From Papio anubis (Eukaryota > Chordata > Mammalia > Primates > Cercopithecidae), in NCBI RefSeq assembly GCF_008728515.1, contig NC_044991.1:39078968-39142967 (forward strand): a DNA stretch of 64,000 bases, written 5' to 3'. The stretch's first letter is position 1, and the number at the start of each line of letters is the position of its first letter. Both the position numbers and the translations under genes were made by a program. This document shows positions 12,190 through 23,520 of the stretch, piece after piece. The notes beneath the pieces are model-generated. The model worked only from the letters and a program-made list of their open reading frames with translations, searched no databases and was not told where the DNA came from.

Positions 12190-12440
12190 CTACTGGACAA
12201 CTCTAGGAGACAGTGCAGACTCGCGTCTCAGAGCCAGCCCCCTGTAGGGATGAGGGAGTTGGGGTATTTATACACCACCTCCCATCAGCCATTGGTTGAG
12301 GGCTGCTCCAGAAGTTATTAAGTCTCTGACATTTCCAGCCTGCCATGCACAAAGCAGTGTGGACTCTGGCATCCAAAGAAAGCCTTTGGGCAAAGGAATG
12401 CAGGTGTGAGCAGGTGGAATGTGGCCAGTGTGCACCAACA
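12190..12440 (+). repeat. Unassigned dispersed repeat, copy A
   Basis: GGGGTATTTATACACCACC, CAGCCATTGGTTGAGG and ACATTTCCAGCCTGCCATG occur in the same order as related segments of copy B (51826-52260). Spacing and wording are typical of an old mammalian interspersed element, but I cannot name the family. Confidence 0.5.
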
Positions 12441-13034
12441 TGGTAAGAGCAACGAACCATGGGCAGGCAGGGTGGTGTCTGCTTCCTGAAAGACTCAGAG
12501 AATGCAGCTATTACTATACCAGCTGGGATGCCCAAGGGCACCTTTATGTAAAAGGCTTACACTCCTCAGGAGAGAGGTGTCCTGTAAACACAAGGCATGC
12601 TTATCCACCCAGACAAGCAATTCTATTTCCCTGGCAAGACGGGGTGAGCTGGTGAAGGGGAGAACAAAAGAGACCCCTCCCCAAAGATGAGTGTACATGT
12701 CTACAGCAACTCAAAGGAGGAACAGATCTTCCTCATCAGCTTTCTAAACAGGTGTCCTGCAGGGGGATGGGAAACTGTTTTACCCTTTGGGGTCACAGGA
12801 GTGAGGGGTGGCCTGAGAAGGCATGGCCCATGGGCCTTGCTGTGGCGGCTTTGTCCTGAAGTGATCTTTTTCCTTTTGCCTCTTTTCTGTGAATGCAGCA
12901 GGTCACAGGGGAGTCATCTTGCAGAGCAGAGTAGAAATAAAAGTAATACTTGGCAATTGAGGAGAAACAGAAATGAGATGATTCTAAGACCTTGAATGCA
13001 TGTGTCTGCCCGGCTACCCGGCAGCTCACTTAGA
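12441..13034. other. Unique intronic sequence
   Basis: Nothing recognised. Several short overlapping frames on both strands look like chance. Confidence 0.45.
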
Positions 13035-13054
13035 AATCAAGGAGACTCAATTTT

Positions 13055-13532
13055 CGCTTTCCTTGCAATTGCTTTTGGAATTTTTGTCATGAAATCTTTG
13101 CCCGTGCCTATGTCCTGAATGGTACTGCCTGGGTTTTCTTCTAGGGTTTTTTATAGTTTTGGGTTTTGCATTTAAGTTTTTAATCCATCTGGAATTGATT
13201 TTTGTTTATGGTGTAAGGAAGGAGTGCAGTTTTTAATTGTCTGCACACAGCTAGCCAGTTCTCTCAGCACTATTTATTAAATAGGGGATCCTTTCCCCAT
13301 TGCTTGTTTTTGTCAGGTTTGTCAAAGGTCAGATGGTTGTAGGTGTGTGGCCTTTTGTCGGGGGTGGGAGAAGGAAGAGCGCCAGGAAGAATAGCTAACG
13401 GATGTTGGGCTTAATACTTGGGTGATAGGATGATCTGTGCAGCAAACCACCATGGCACGTGTTTACCTATGTCACAAACCTGCACATCCTGCACAGGTAC
13501 CCCTGAACTTAAAAGTTGAAAATTTAAAAAAA
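13055..13532 (+). mobile_element. L1 with 5' inversion (twin priming)
   Basis: 13055-13352 is antisense L1 ORF2 (CCCATTGCTTGTTTTTGTCAG region). From about 13353 the strand switches to the sense L1 3' UTR (ACCACCATGGCACGTGTTTA, CCTGAACTTAAAAGTTG) and an A-tail. A diverged duplication brackets the unit: AATCAAGGAGACTCAATTTT at 13035-13054 and AATCAAGAGATTCTATTTTT at 13533-13552. Coding capacity is lost. Confidence 0.85.
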
Positions 13533-13552
13533 AATCAAGAGATTCTATTTTT

Positions 13553-14136
13553 AAAAAAATTTGCAAAGAGAGTTAATTGGGAACACTTAAAGAAGTCTGC
13601 CTCCTCAGCAAAGACACAGAGATCATTCTCATTTTCTCCTCAGCAAAGTCCACTTCAGGTCAGGTGACCTCTCCCCAGTCCCTAGGGCCAACCTGGCCTG
13701 GACCCCAGGCTCCTACCCAGGGAGTGTCGGCATGACTTGGTGTCTGGCTGATTTACGGCTCCCATCGTCTTCGCTGAATCCCAGAGTTTTTGAAAATGCT
13801 AGACATTTTCAAGATTAGTTTTTTTTTATTTGACTGATTTACGAGCCATAGCTCGGATTAAACAGGGAAACCCTGTTGTGTCAAAGGAACCATTGTACTT
13901 GCTCCCAGCGCGGTGGAGCAAACCCCTGATGTTTTTCAGCCCAGCCCCTGACCCAGTGGCCGTAGGCACACTGCCTTCCTTGGCTTTTTATGTAAACCCT
14001 GGGGACTTGCTTACCTCCTCCGGGTGCTTCTGAGCCTTTATCTCACCCCTCTCCAGCTCCACAGAAGCACCAAGAGGTAGGAACTGTGCGGCCTTGTCTT
14101 TGCTGAAACCCCCACTTAACTAGAGCTTCCTTAGGA
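13553..14136. other. Unique intronic sequence
   Basis: Nothing recognised. Pyrimidine-rich stretches from 13600 to 13680 are not followed by a credible exon. Confidence 0.45.
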
Positions 14137-14574
14137 CAGGTGGTCCCCGATTCTCGATGGTTCATCTTGGGATTTCTCCACTTTATGATGGTGAAAAGTG
14201 ATGTACATTTAGTAGAAAGTGTATTTCAAATTTTGAATTGTGGTCTTTTCCTGAGCTAGCAATACATGGTTCAATAGGCTTTGGTGATGCTGGGCAGCTG
14301 CTGTGAGCTGCCGCCCCCAGTCATGCCATCACCAGTGCACTCTGAAGCATATTGTACTCAATAGATCTGTGAGACATTCAAAACTCTGTAATAAAAAGCT
14401 TTGTGTTAGATGATTATGCCCAACTGTAAGCTAATGTAAGTGTTCTGAGCATGTCTAATGTAGGTTAGGCTAAGTGATGATGCTTGCTAGGTTAGGTGTA
14501 TTAGATGCATTTTCAACTTATGATATTTTCAGGCTTATTGGCATATAATCCCATTTTAAATTGAGGATCACCTA
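14137..14574. mobile_element. TcMar-Tigger-type DNA transposon
   Basis: It begins CAGGTGGTCCCCGATTCTCG and ends GAGGATCACCTAT, an inverted end pair. The interior TTTGTGTTAGATGATTATGCC and GCTAATGTAAGTGTTCTGAGC are conserved in a Tigger-related family whose intact ends read GTCCCCGACTTACGATGG. Subfamily not assigned. No open frame is present. Confidence 0.7.
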
Positions 14575-15752
14575 TATTTATGTACACGAGTGAACAAAAG
14601 AACTGTGAACTCTGGTTACAGCGCTGTAATATTCCAGCAGGGTGATGACCCTCCTACCAGAAGAGCCACTGGATCCACAATAATAGATCATGAAAGTCAC
14701 CAACACATGTGTTCTTGGTCATGACCTGAGCACAGCAGTGCACCCTTCCATGTAATCTCTATGACCACAACCAGGAGGGAGGGACATCAGCATTTTGTAG
14801 AAAGAATCCATAGCCCAGGGAGGTTGAGGGATCTGTCCCTAGCCATATAACCCACTTAGCTTTCTAAGACTTTCTAAGACCATGACCCCAGGATTTCAGC
14901 ACAAATCTTGCCTCTTTCCAGAAAACTCCATCCCATTTCTATTTGGTGCTGGGTGGAAAATCCCTCAACCGTACACTTCCTTCTTTGCATTTGAATGGGG
15001 TCTCTGGCACCCTAGCCCCAGTGATCTGGTCCTAACAGCATCATGTTCTGGAAAACCTGCCCTGGGGCCACTGCCAGGCTGTTGCTGCAGCCTCCTTTCC
15101 ATTTCCCATTTAAAACATGTCTAGTTTGATGGAGAAGAGGGAAATCAGGTCTGCCCAGCACAGAGGAAACCAGCCTACCCTGCGTGAACTGTAGAGACAG
15201 GTGTGGGTGCAAGGACAGGTGAATCTGAGCACAGTAAAGCCAAGGACTCTTTCTTTGCAAAAATAGCAAAAACAGAGCAGATGGAACAGAATGTGAGTGT
15301 CCCAGAAGCAAGTGACCTGATTGCCAGCACACTGGCACTACCACCTAGAAAATCAAAGCGAATTTCTTCTTCAGCACTTTTATATGTGGCCTTCGACCAA
15401 ATGCCAAAACATGCAGTTAATGATGTCAGATGACAGGGTGATACTGCAATTCTCTGCATTTCAGACACAATGTGTAAATCACACATCTGAAACATCAGAC
15501 TTCCTGCCCGCAGTCGGTAACTCATGTCCAGACACACTGACAAGCCAAGGCCTGGTAACCACTAAGGTGTGTTATGACAAGCTTTGCTGACACTCCTTCT
15601 GGAAGGCTGTGAGTACGGATGGGCAGTGTGCCGGCATGGCAGGAGTTACAGGCTGCCTGACGACAGAGAACCTTCCGCAGCGACTCCCTTCATCCTGCAG
15701 ACAAGGAATGAGAATGCTCAAGCCTCTAGAACTCCAGTAAAGAGGATTTGAA
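14575..15752. other. Intronic sequence with a MIR fragment
   Basis: About 14740-14900 is a reverse-orientation MIR (GGGAGGGACATCAGCATTTT, AGGGAGGTTGAGGGATCTG). At 14861-14880 a 10-bp unit TTTCTAAGAC is tandemly doubled. The rest is unrecognised. Confidence 0.5.
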
Positions 15753-16049
15753 GGCAGGGTGCAGTGGCTCACACCTGTAATCCCAGAGCTTTGGGAGGCA
15801 GAGGTGGGCAGATTGCACGAGCCCAAGAGTACAAGAACAGTCTGGGTAACATGGTGAAACCCCACCTCTATAAAAAATACAAAAATTAGCTGGGCATTGC
15901 AGTGCATGCCTATAGCCCCAGCTACTCAGGAGGCTGAGGTGGGAGGATCACTTGAGCCAGGGAAGTCAAAGTTGCAGTGAGCTGAGATTGCGCCATTGCA
16001 CTCCAGCCTGGGCGGCAGAGTGAGATCCTGTCTCAAAAAAACAAAAAGA
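15753..16049 (+). mobile_element. Alu, old (J or early S)
   Basis: It runs from GGCAGGGTGCAGTGGCTCAC to GAGATCCTGTCTCAAAAAAA. Numerous CpG losses and changes put it among older Alus. Subfamily is uncertain. Confidence 0.88.
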
Positions 16050-16976
16050 GGGTTTAGAATAGAACCAGGGATCAGTGCATCTTTACTCCAACCTTCCTCA
16101 AAAAATACTGGCCCATGGAAGAACACCTGTCTGCAGGCCTGGGACCTTACAGCAAAACCACAGACAAAGTTGGGGACAGAATATGTTCACAGGTGAAGGC
16201 TTTTGTTGTTTATCAACGGTCCCTGGATTCTGTAAACATGAACTGGATAAATGACCAGAGTGACCAGTCTGTGAATTTCATCAGGGGATGCCTATAGCAT
16301 GAATTTTCTCCTTCCCACACCTCAAGACCTGAAGTTGTATAGTTCGGCTCATGTTTCTGGCATCACCTTCTCCCTCTGCCCATCCTTTGAAATGTATCAT
16401 CTCTTCATGGGGTTGAAGTGGAGTAGCACAACAAGTTTCTAAAGCCTCAGAGGGATTAAACTTGTCAATGTGGTACCTCCCTGTTACTAGTTTGAAAAGG
16501 GTAGAAGAAAAGGTTCAAGCACAAGAGAAACTCACCCTATATCACCGTGATCCCCAGGACCTGCTCTGAAAGCAGGAGCTGTTTCATGTTCACATGCAAT
16601 CAGCAGCCAGATTACTGTAGCTGAGCTAGGTTTAATGCCTCGTATTCTTAGTTAAATCTCAAAATCTGACTTGCTAAGTCAACTAAGAAAAGAAAGACCT
16701 AGGAGTGGCAGGAGAGGCAAGTTCAGACCTCAGAGCTGAAATGGGCCACTGACCCACAATGGGCTGGGTTCCAGCCTAGCTCAGGTTCCCTGGCCCTACT
16801 CAATGCCACTCAGGTACAGAGCCCGGAGCAAACAGGGGAGGAACCAGACACCCCACTGCTTTTCCTTGGAAGGCTCTGATTTAATTCCACCTCTGGGTGG
16901 AGGGGCAGCTCTGAAATAACATGCTTCATTTCGTCTCCCTTGCCCATAAAGAAGAGGTCATAAAAAAACAAGAGAG
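16050..16976. other. Unique intronic sequence
   Basis: Nothing recognised. Confidence 0.5.
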
Positions 16977-17279
16977 GCCGGGTGTGGTGACTCATGCCTG
17001 TAATCCCAGCACTTTGGGAGGCCAAGGCGGGCGGATCACCTGAGGTCAGGAGTTCAAGACCAGCCTGGTCAACACAGTGAAACACTGTCTCCATAAAAAT
17101 ACAAAAATTAGCCAGGCATGGTGGCGGGCGTGCCTGTAATCCCAGCTACTCGGGAGGCCGAGGGGGAAGAATCACTTGAACCTGGGAGGCGGAGGTTACA
17201 GTGAGCCAAGATCCTGCCATTGCACTCAAGCCTGGGCAACAGAGCAAGACTCCATCTCAAAAAAAAAAAAAAAAAAAAA
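16977..17279 (+). mobile_element. AluS, full length
   Basis: From GGCCGGGTGTGGTGACTCAT to a 20-A tail. GATCACCTGAGGTCAGGAG is the S-type diagnostic. Target-site duplications are not clear in the A-rich flanks. Confidence 0.92.
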
Positions 17280-18654
17280 GCAATAGAAAAGGAAGAATAT
17301 ATGAAAACTCTGGAGAACATTTCTGTTTTCCCTCATCTTGTTGGTCCTGACACTGCTATAAAGTAAACAGGGGAACTGTGCGATACAATGGCCAGGGAAA
17401 CCCAAGTGGTTAGGCTGTGCCAGCATCACCATTGCTACCCAATATCCAGGCTGTTGCCACATAAAGCACCCCAGGCCAGTGGAACTCTGAGCTCTGAGCA
17501 ACCTCAGAAGCACAGGGGAACTCCCTGGTTCCATTTACGTCCTGGGATAAAACTCACAACCCCAAGGCCCTTCTCCATCACACTTTTCAACATAAAGTCC
17601 AGACAAAAGGTATGTGGGCAACAAAACAAAACAACAAAACATCAAAGCAGCAGTTTAGCAAGTCCCAAAATAAAGTGTAAAGTGTATCTCACTGGTGTAT
17701 TAATAACCTATATACATACTTGTGAGTGAACAGGAAGAGGTCATGAAGAATCCCACCCTCTCGGCCTCCTTGTTCACAATAGTCAGTTACCCTTGTGCAG
17801 AGAGGCTGGAGGAGGTAAGCTGTAAGTGGAGAATGATTTTAACTGTATAGTTCAGTACTGTTTGGGTTCTCTACGGTATGTATGCATTCTGAAATGATTC
17901 CTCAAGGTTAAAAAAATCGACTATATAAATATAAAAACTACATAGACCTATACTGTTCTAACTTACAAATTCCTAGAGCTTTGACTAGTTCCCTGGAACA
18001 TTGTCCCCTGCACCTTGGGCTACCCACCGATGAAGTCTGGCACACCTGTAAGAGTTTTCCAACATGCAAGAATGAAGCCCTTCACTAAAGGGAAAATGGA
18101 AGACATTTGTCTCCATTTTCCCACACCTGTGTCTCACACCCCTGAAGAGCTCTTCCAATGCTGGGATCTCACTGAGGGACACCCACTGCCACTTAAAAAA
18201 ATGTTTTCACCTTAACGAATTAATCAAGTGCCATTTTGGTTCACAAGGCAATTTTCAATCCAGGCAGTGATCTACCTCTGAGTTTATTGTTCTTATACTA
18301 GAGGCTCATTTCCTGTGTTTGAAACATGAAGTAGAACAAAAGCAGCAAATGCATGCATACAACAGAGGAAAGGGGGAAGGAAACCCTCATGCTACACACA
18401 GAGTACTGGAAGCCGTGTTCCTCGGTGGGCCTCGATCCCATCAGGAGACTTCATCCCTGTTTCCTCCATGCCACCCTTTAGGAACATGTATTTAATGAGC
18501 ATGGAAAGTAAGTGTGGCAGATGAATTCCCTGCTGGCCATAGGGAAAAAAGACAGCTGCATACTATTGTTGCTAACAGGCTATCTTGATTTCATGGCTTC
18601 CACCTCCTCAAATGAGTACCATCATCCTCCCTGGTGAAATCTAATTTAACTGTT
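17280..18654. other. Unique intronic sequence
   Basis: Nothing recognised. It is AT-rich from 17860 to 17970. Confidence 0.5.
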
Positions 18655-18940
18655 TTCCTTTGGAGACACTTGTTGACTCAAATACTGCCTCCTCCGGGAA
18701 GCCTTCCTTTACCCTACACTTTCCCATCCATCCTGGCTCTCCGTGGGGGCCAACATGCATACCTGTAGTAGAGCACTGATCACTCTGAGTGGATGTAGCT
18801 GGATTCCTCTCCCTGCTACCTTCCGCATGTGATCCCTGATGGCTGGGACTGCATCTCTTCTTTCTCCAAACCTTCCCACCACTAGCAGAATGCCTGGACC
18901 AGCATGAAAGCTCAAGGAGCACAAGTCTGTTGAGTGACCT
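18655..18940 (+). mobile_element. LINE L2, 3' end
   Basis: CTCCGGGAAGCCTTCCTTTAC, TAGTAGAGCACTGATCAC and TTGTGTTGAGTGA-like ends (TCTGTTGAGTGA at 18928) follow the L2 3' consensus order. Confidence 0.65.
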
Positions 18941-19179
18941 CATCCTGATTTCCTGTGTGTGGCCCCGGAATGATCCACCGCATACAGAGAACCCACCAGC
19001 GGGACCTGCTGGCCAAAAGATGCTGACTGCAAGCCTGGGGTTCTCTTGAAGCCGTAAGCCCTTGAATATGGGGTTTAGGTTCATGCCCAAATTCCTCACA
19101 GATCTGAACTCAAGTCACACACACATATAAGTAACCAAAGCCCAAGCTCCAGTGGCCCAAATCTGTGCTTCTCCATTAG

Positions 19180-19434
19180 AGGAAGAAAGGAAGGAAAAAA
19201 AGGAAGGTAAGGCAAGGGAGGGAGGGAGGGAGGGAGGGAGGGAGGGAGGAAGGAAGGAAGGAAGGAAGGAAGGAAGGAAGGAAGGAAGGAAGGAAGGAAG
19301 GAAGGAAGGAAGGAAGGAAGGAAGGAAAGAAGGAAGGAAGGAAGGAGAGGGAAGGAAGGATGGAAACAAGGAAGGAGAGGGAAGGAGGGATGGAAACAAG
19401 GAAGGAAGAAAGGAAGGAAGGAAGATTACATAGA
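19180..19434 (+). repeat. (GGGA)n-(GGAA)n microsatellite
   Basis: About eight GGGA units (19215-19247) lead into an uninterrupted GGAA run of about 82 bp (19246-19327). Interrupted GGAA/GGAGAGGGAAGGA units follow to 19434. Long open frames here on both strands are only the period-4 repeat translated. Confidence 0.96.
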
Positions 19435-20030
19435 GGAAAAAAAAAAAGAAATGAAAAGCTTTCAGAAAGACTCCAGCAAAGCAAATAAACACGATTTTTA
19501 ATAAGCTCCAAAAAGATTTTCAGATTTAAAGTACCCTGGCTGTCCTTGGAGCTTGTCTTTTGACCTTTCCCCCAAAAGTTGAATGTGGCTAAAGAAACAG
19601 GTAGTGCAAGAAGGGAGCATGTCCACACACAACATCTGGAAAGTATGACTCCAAAGTGGGGTTATGCAACCGGAAGCCAAAGGCAGCATCAAGCTCTGTT
19701 TACATGCTTGCTGCCCTGAATGACTGCAGCACAGAAAATGACTGTCCCAGCAAGACTTAAGAGGCTGCAGGCATCGATAAGGAAGAACAGTGGCCGGAGC
19801 AGTAAGTTTCCTTCCCAGGTAGCTGCAGGTCAGTCTTGAAGCAACCCTGACCTTCCAGAGAACTGGCCTGGACTAGAGAAGAGACAGTCCTCATGGAATT
19901 CCTGCCTTGATATTGAGCTCCTCATTTCTCAAGCCCTCATGCAGAGCCTTATTGATTTTTATTTCATACACCAGGTTTAACAAAGGAAGAGAAAATTAAT
20001 ATTTACTGAACATACACTACTAGCTCAGCA
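19435..20030. other. Unique intronic sequence
   Basis: Nothing recognised. Confidence 0.5.
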
Positions 20031-20190
20031 CTTCTCCAAGTCTTCTGTGCACGCGACCACTTGGGAACTTTTGAAATTCACTGTCAGACTCAGTGCATTT
20101 TCCTGGTGGGGGCTGAGCTTCTGTGTGGCCAATAAGCTCCCAGTCATGCTGATGCCTCTGAGCCTGAGACCACACTCTGAGTAGCAAGGG
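20031..20190 (+). mobile_element. MER5A (hAT-Charlie)
   Basis: Diverged copy. ACCACTTGGGAAC, GTCATGCTGATGCCTC and GACCACACTCTGAGTAG keep the MER5A order. Length is about 160 of 189 bp. Confidence 0.65.
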
Positions 20191-20821
20191 TTTAGAATGT
20201 GACAGAAACATGTTAGAAGTAGCAATGTGAAAGCAAGGGTCTGTCGGTTCAAGAAAATGAAAAATCAGTTATTGGATGTCATGCCACCTAGATGAAGTAG
20301 CCAGAAGAAGTAATGAACTCCACGAAGAGGCCAGGCACCATCTCCCAGGGCTGCCTCCAATGTCAAGCCCAGCTCTGCTCAGGCCCACTGTGCCTGCTGG
20401 ACTCTTCACTGTGCAGGATGGGGACTCAGGCTGGTCGGATACTGATAGCAGGAAGAGTGTGATGCTCTGCCTCCCTGACCTGTCCCAATGACCCAGAGTC
20501 ACTCCTGGGGCATGAAAGCATGGAGCACAGACTGGAAGCCCAGCTCTCCTAGGGTATAAGGAGGAGTCCCTCGTCTTTGCATCCCCCAAATGATGCTTCT
20601 GTGTCGGTATGTGGATGGGTAACAAATGAACAATAAAGGGCCATCTCAAATTAACCTGCCACACAGAGAAGAAGCTTGCAAAAAGTTTCAGCTCTCTTTT
20701 CGAAGGCCACTTCTCATGATGCTTAGAACCCCTCATCCTTTCAGAAAACTGAAGCTTTGACAAACTCAAGTTAACATCTTGTTCTCTCTCCCAAAGAGGA
20801 GAAAAAATACAAGCTCCAGGC
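20191..20821. other. Unique intronic sequence
   Basis: Nothing recognised. The 166-codon minus-strand frame at 20269-20769 matches no family I know and has no splice signals. Confidence 0.45.
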
Positions 20822-20999
20822 CAGCGTTTTCCAAAATTCAGTGTGCATAGGAACCACCTGGGGAGCTAGTTAATATGCAGATTCTGATTCCATAGGTCTG
20901 GTAGGTTTGGGTGGAATATGAGATTCTACATTTCTAACAAGCTTCCAAGAGGTGTTGACGCTTCCAGGCTGGTCCCTGGACCACACTGAGTAGTAGAAG
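20822..20999 (+). mobile_element. MER5A (hAT-Charlie)
   Basis: AATTCAGTGTGCATAGGAAC, CACCTGGGGAGCTAGTTAA and CATTTCTAACAAGCTTCC are clear MER5A segments. Second copy within 1 kb in the same orientation. Confidence 0.85.
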
Positions 21000-21009
21000 G
21001 CAAGAGAAC

Positions 21010-21225
21010 ATGCTAACCACCTGGTTAGGCCCTTAATATACATTAGCTAATTTAATGAAGTGGTAATGTCATCAGGTCAAGCACAGATCCTTTATCTGAT
21101 AGATGAGGAAGCCCATATTCAGTGAAGTTAGGAAAGCTGATGAAGTTCTGCAGCAAGAAAATGAGAGGAACTGGATTTCAAGTCTGATCTGCCTGACATC
21201 AAAGTTTATGTTCTACCCATAGATC
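21010..21225 (-). mobile_element. SINE MIR
   Basis: Reverse-orientation MIR: TACATTAGCTAATTTAATG, TGATAGATGAGGAAGCCC and GGAACTGGATTTCAAGTC match the core and tRNA-derived region. Confidence 0.75.
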
Positions 21226-22591
21226 TGCTGTCAGGATGAAACTGTAGAAGATCTGAGGGTGTGAAAATTTTAAAGGTAGACAAACCTAGGATGTAGTGGA
21301 AGTGACAGCAGACACAGTGGCAACAAAAAAGGAGGCCCTGGTCTGAATTACAAGATGGTAAAATAACATATGTCCTCTACGAATCCATGGCTTCAATTTT
21401 TCACTAGAATGTCCAATCCACATTCCGTGCACTGTGACTCACAGACAAGAACGTATTAAATTTACTTAGAAAGATATCAATCAAATGCTTATCACTTTTC
21501 AAAATGGCCTGGCATTTGCAGAGATGTTTCATTTAGTTCATTCAACCACATTCTGCAGACATTTGTCGAGTTCCTAGATGTGGAAGGAACTGCACCCTCA
21601 GCAGCAGCCACTTAGGCAGAAACGATTTCCCAACGATGCCAGATAAATGAGGTACTTAAGTCATAATACAGGCTCCTTAACAATGAAATAAAGCCCCTCC
21701 TGCAACCCCGTTTAGGATTTCTCCATCCCGAGTTGCAAATGACACAGCTGATTTCAGACACTTTAATAAAAAATCGCTCAATAAAGGTTTGCAAAGTGCA
21801 TCAAGTATAGAATCTATCCTGATAAGCCCTCACACAAATTCACAGTAAATGAATGGGGGACTTGGCATGATTCAGCTCTCCAACACCAGCTTTCAGAAGA
21901 CATCGCAAATGTCCCCTCCCCTCAGCTGGTTGCCTGAGGACGGCGAAGGCAGACTCACACGTTTAATTTCTGCACCCTCCAAACAAAATGCATAACAAAA
22001 TGAAAGTCACTTCAGTCTTTTGCAATTTCAGAATGAAGCCACTCCCTGTCTAGCTAGAAGCTTTCCTTTTGCAAGGTCCATCTGAGCAACCTTTACAGCT
22101 ATAGAGTTGAAGAAACTAAAAATCAAGAAGTTGGTGACATCAAAGTTGGTCAATATACCACTAGAGACCTTTTCCTTTCAACGGATTGCTTTATGAGTCC
22201 ATTAGAAAACCTCATAGCACCGAATTAAAATATGATAAATAGGATACCTCCTTAAACAATGGCCAGGTTGAAGGGAAGAAAGATTTACCTGGTTCACTCT
22301 CCCACATCCGTTTCCTAAGGGCCCTCTGTGTTCTGGTGGAGGGGACCTCTGTGTCATGTGTCATGTAGACGTGAGGTCAAGTATGGTTAATAAAGATAAC
22401 ATTTCACTTTAAAAATTTCTTTGCTTCCGTAAATATCAGGCACAAGAAAAATGTAAATCTTCCTGTGCTGAGTTGGCTTATGCAAATCGCTGTCTGTTTG
22501 GTCACCACACAGGCAGGGTTGGTCCCAAGGTGGACTCCTCAGTTTCCCTGCCATGTGTATTCCTGTGTAAAGGGCTTTACAAACAAGACAC
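21226..22591. other. Unique intronic sequence
   Basis: About 21536-21600 (TTCATTCAACCACATTCTGC) may be a reverse L2 fragment. The rest is unrecognised. Confidence 0.45.
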
Positions 22592-22920
22592 TTTTTTTTT
22601 TGGTTGGCAAAACTTTTCTTTATTTTTATTTTACTTTGCATTCTGGGATACACGTGCTGAACATGCAGGTTTGTTCCATAGGTATACATGTGCCATGATG
22701 GTTTGCCGCACCTACCAACCCATCATCGAGGTTTCAAGCCCCACATGCATTAGGTATTTGTCCTAATGCTCTCCTTCCCCTTTCCACCCACCCCCCGACA
22801 GGCCCCGGTGTGTGATGTTCCTCTCCCTGTGTCCATGTGTTCTCATTGTTCAGCTCCCACTTAGGAGTGAGAACATGTGGTGTTTGGTTTTCTGTTCCTG
22901 TGTTAGTTTTCTGAGGATGA
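22592..22920 (-). mobile_element. L1 3' end, 5'-truncated, primate-type
   Basis: Antisense 3' UTR (CAGGTTTGTTCCATAGGTAT, GGCCCCGGTGTGTGATGTTC) ends in the C-terminal ORF2 region (GAGAACATGTGGTGTTTGG). AAGACACTTTTTT occurs at both edges (from 22587 and from 22921), giving a target-site duplication. In the L1 sense direction the tail is A-rich, then GTTTTGCCAACC, then A again. Confidence 0.9.
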
Positions 22921-23149
22921 AAGACACTTTTTTAAAACGTTTTATCTTTTCTCATCTACATGAAGCTTTTCATCTACATCAAAACAGATTTTAAAAGATC
23001 CCTCTTAAAAGATAAAATCATTCCATTTTGGTGCTAGTAGGAGCCTTAAAGATAATCTAGTCAGTCTGTGCATTTGATATACAAAATCCAAGGATTTTGA
23101 TATACATTTGATATACACAATCAAAAGGGGGTGACCACTGATTGATCAT

Positions 23150-23345
23150 TGATCATACACCCGGTACTATAAATATTAGGCATGATTGCAAATATTATCT
23201 CATTTACTCTTCATGATAACACAGCAATGTAGTTCATATCCCCATTTTGAGATGAGAGGATGGATGTTTTCATTCCACTGATCAATGGAAAGGCAATGAC
23301 CAAAATTTAGTCTAGATTCCCAGTTCATTGCTATTTCAATTTCAC
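23150..23345 (-). mobile_element. SINE MIR
   Basis: Reverse orientation: TATCTCATTTACTCTTCATG, CATATCCCCATTTTGAGATG. The right part is weaker. Confidence 0.65.
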
Positions 23346-23520
23346 CTAGAATGCTGATCCCACTCCAACCAAAATCCTCACCAGGGAAGAGAACAGCCAG
23401 AGCCTTCAGAAGGCTCAGAAGACCTCAAGCCCTTGGGAGACCCAGATCTCACTCAGAGGAAAGGTCAGTGAAAGGTAAACTTCTACTGATAGAAAAGCTA
23501 TGGAGTGTCATGTGAGAGGT

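Noticed and set aside
14000..14060. Possible micro-exon on the minus strand ending at GAG|GTAAGC (about 14012)
   Set aside because: The acceptor is poor, the exon would be about 42 bp, and it has no relation to the SLC24A3 protein.
19152..19628. Long frames encoding KEGR- or PSFL-type periodic peptides
   Set aside because: Direct translation of the GGAA/TTCC microsatellite; no gene.
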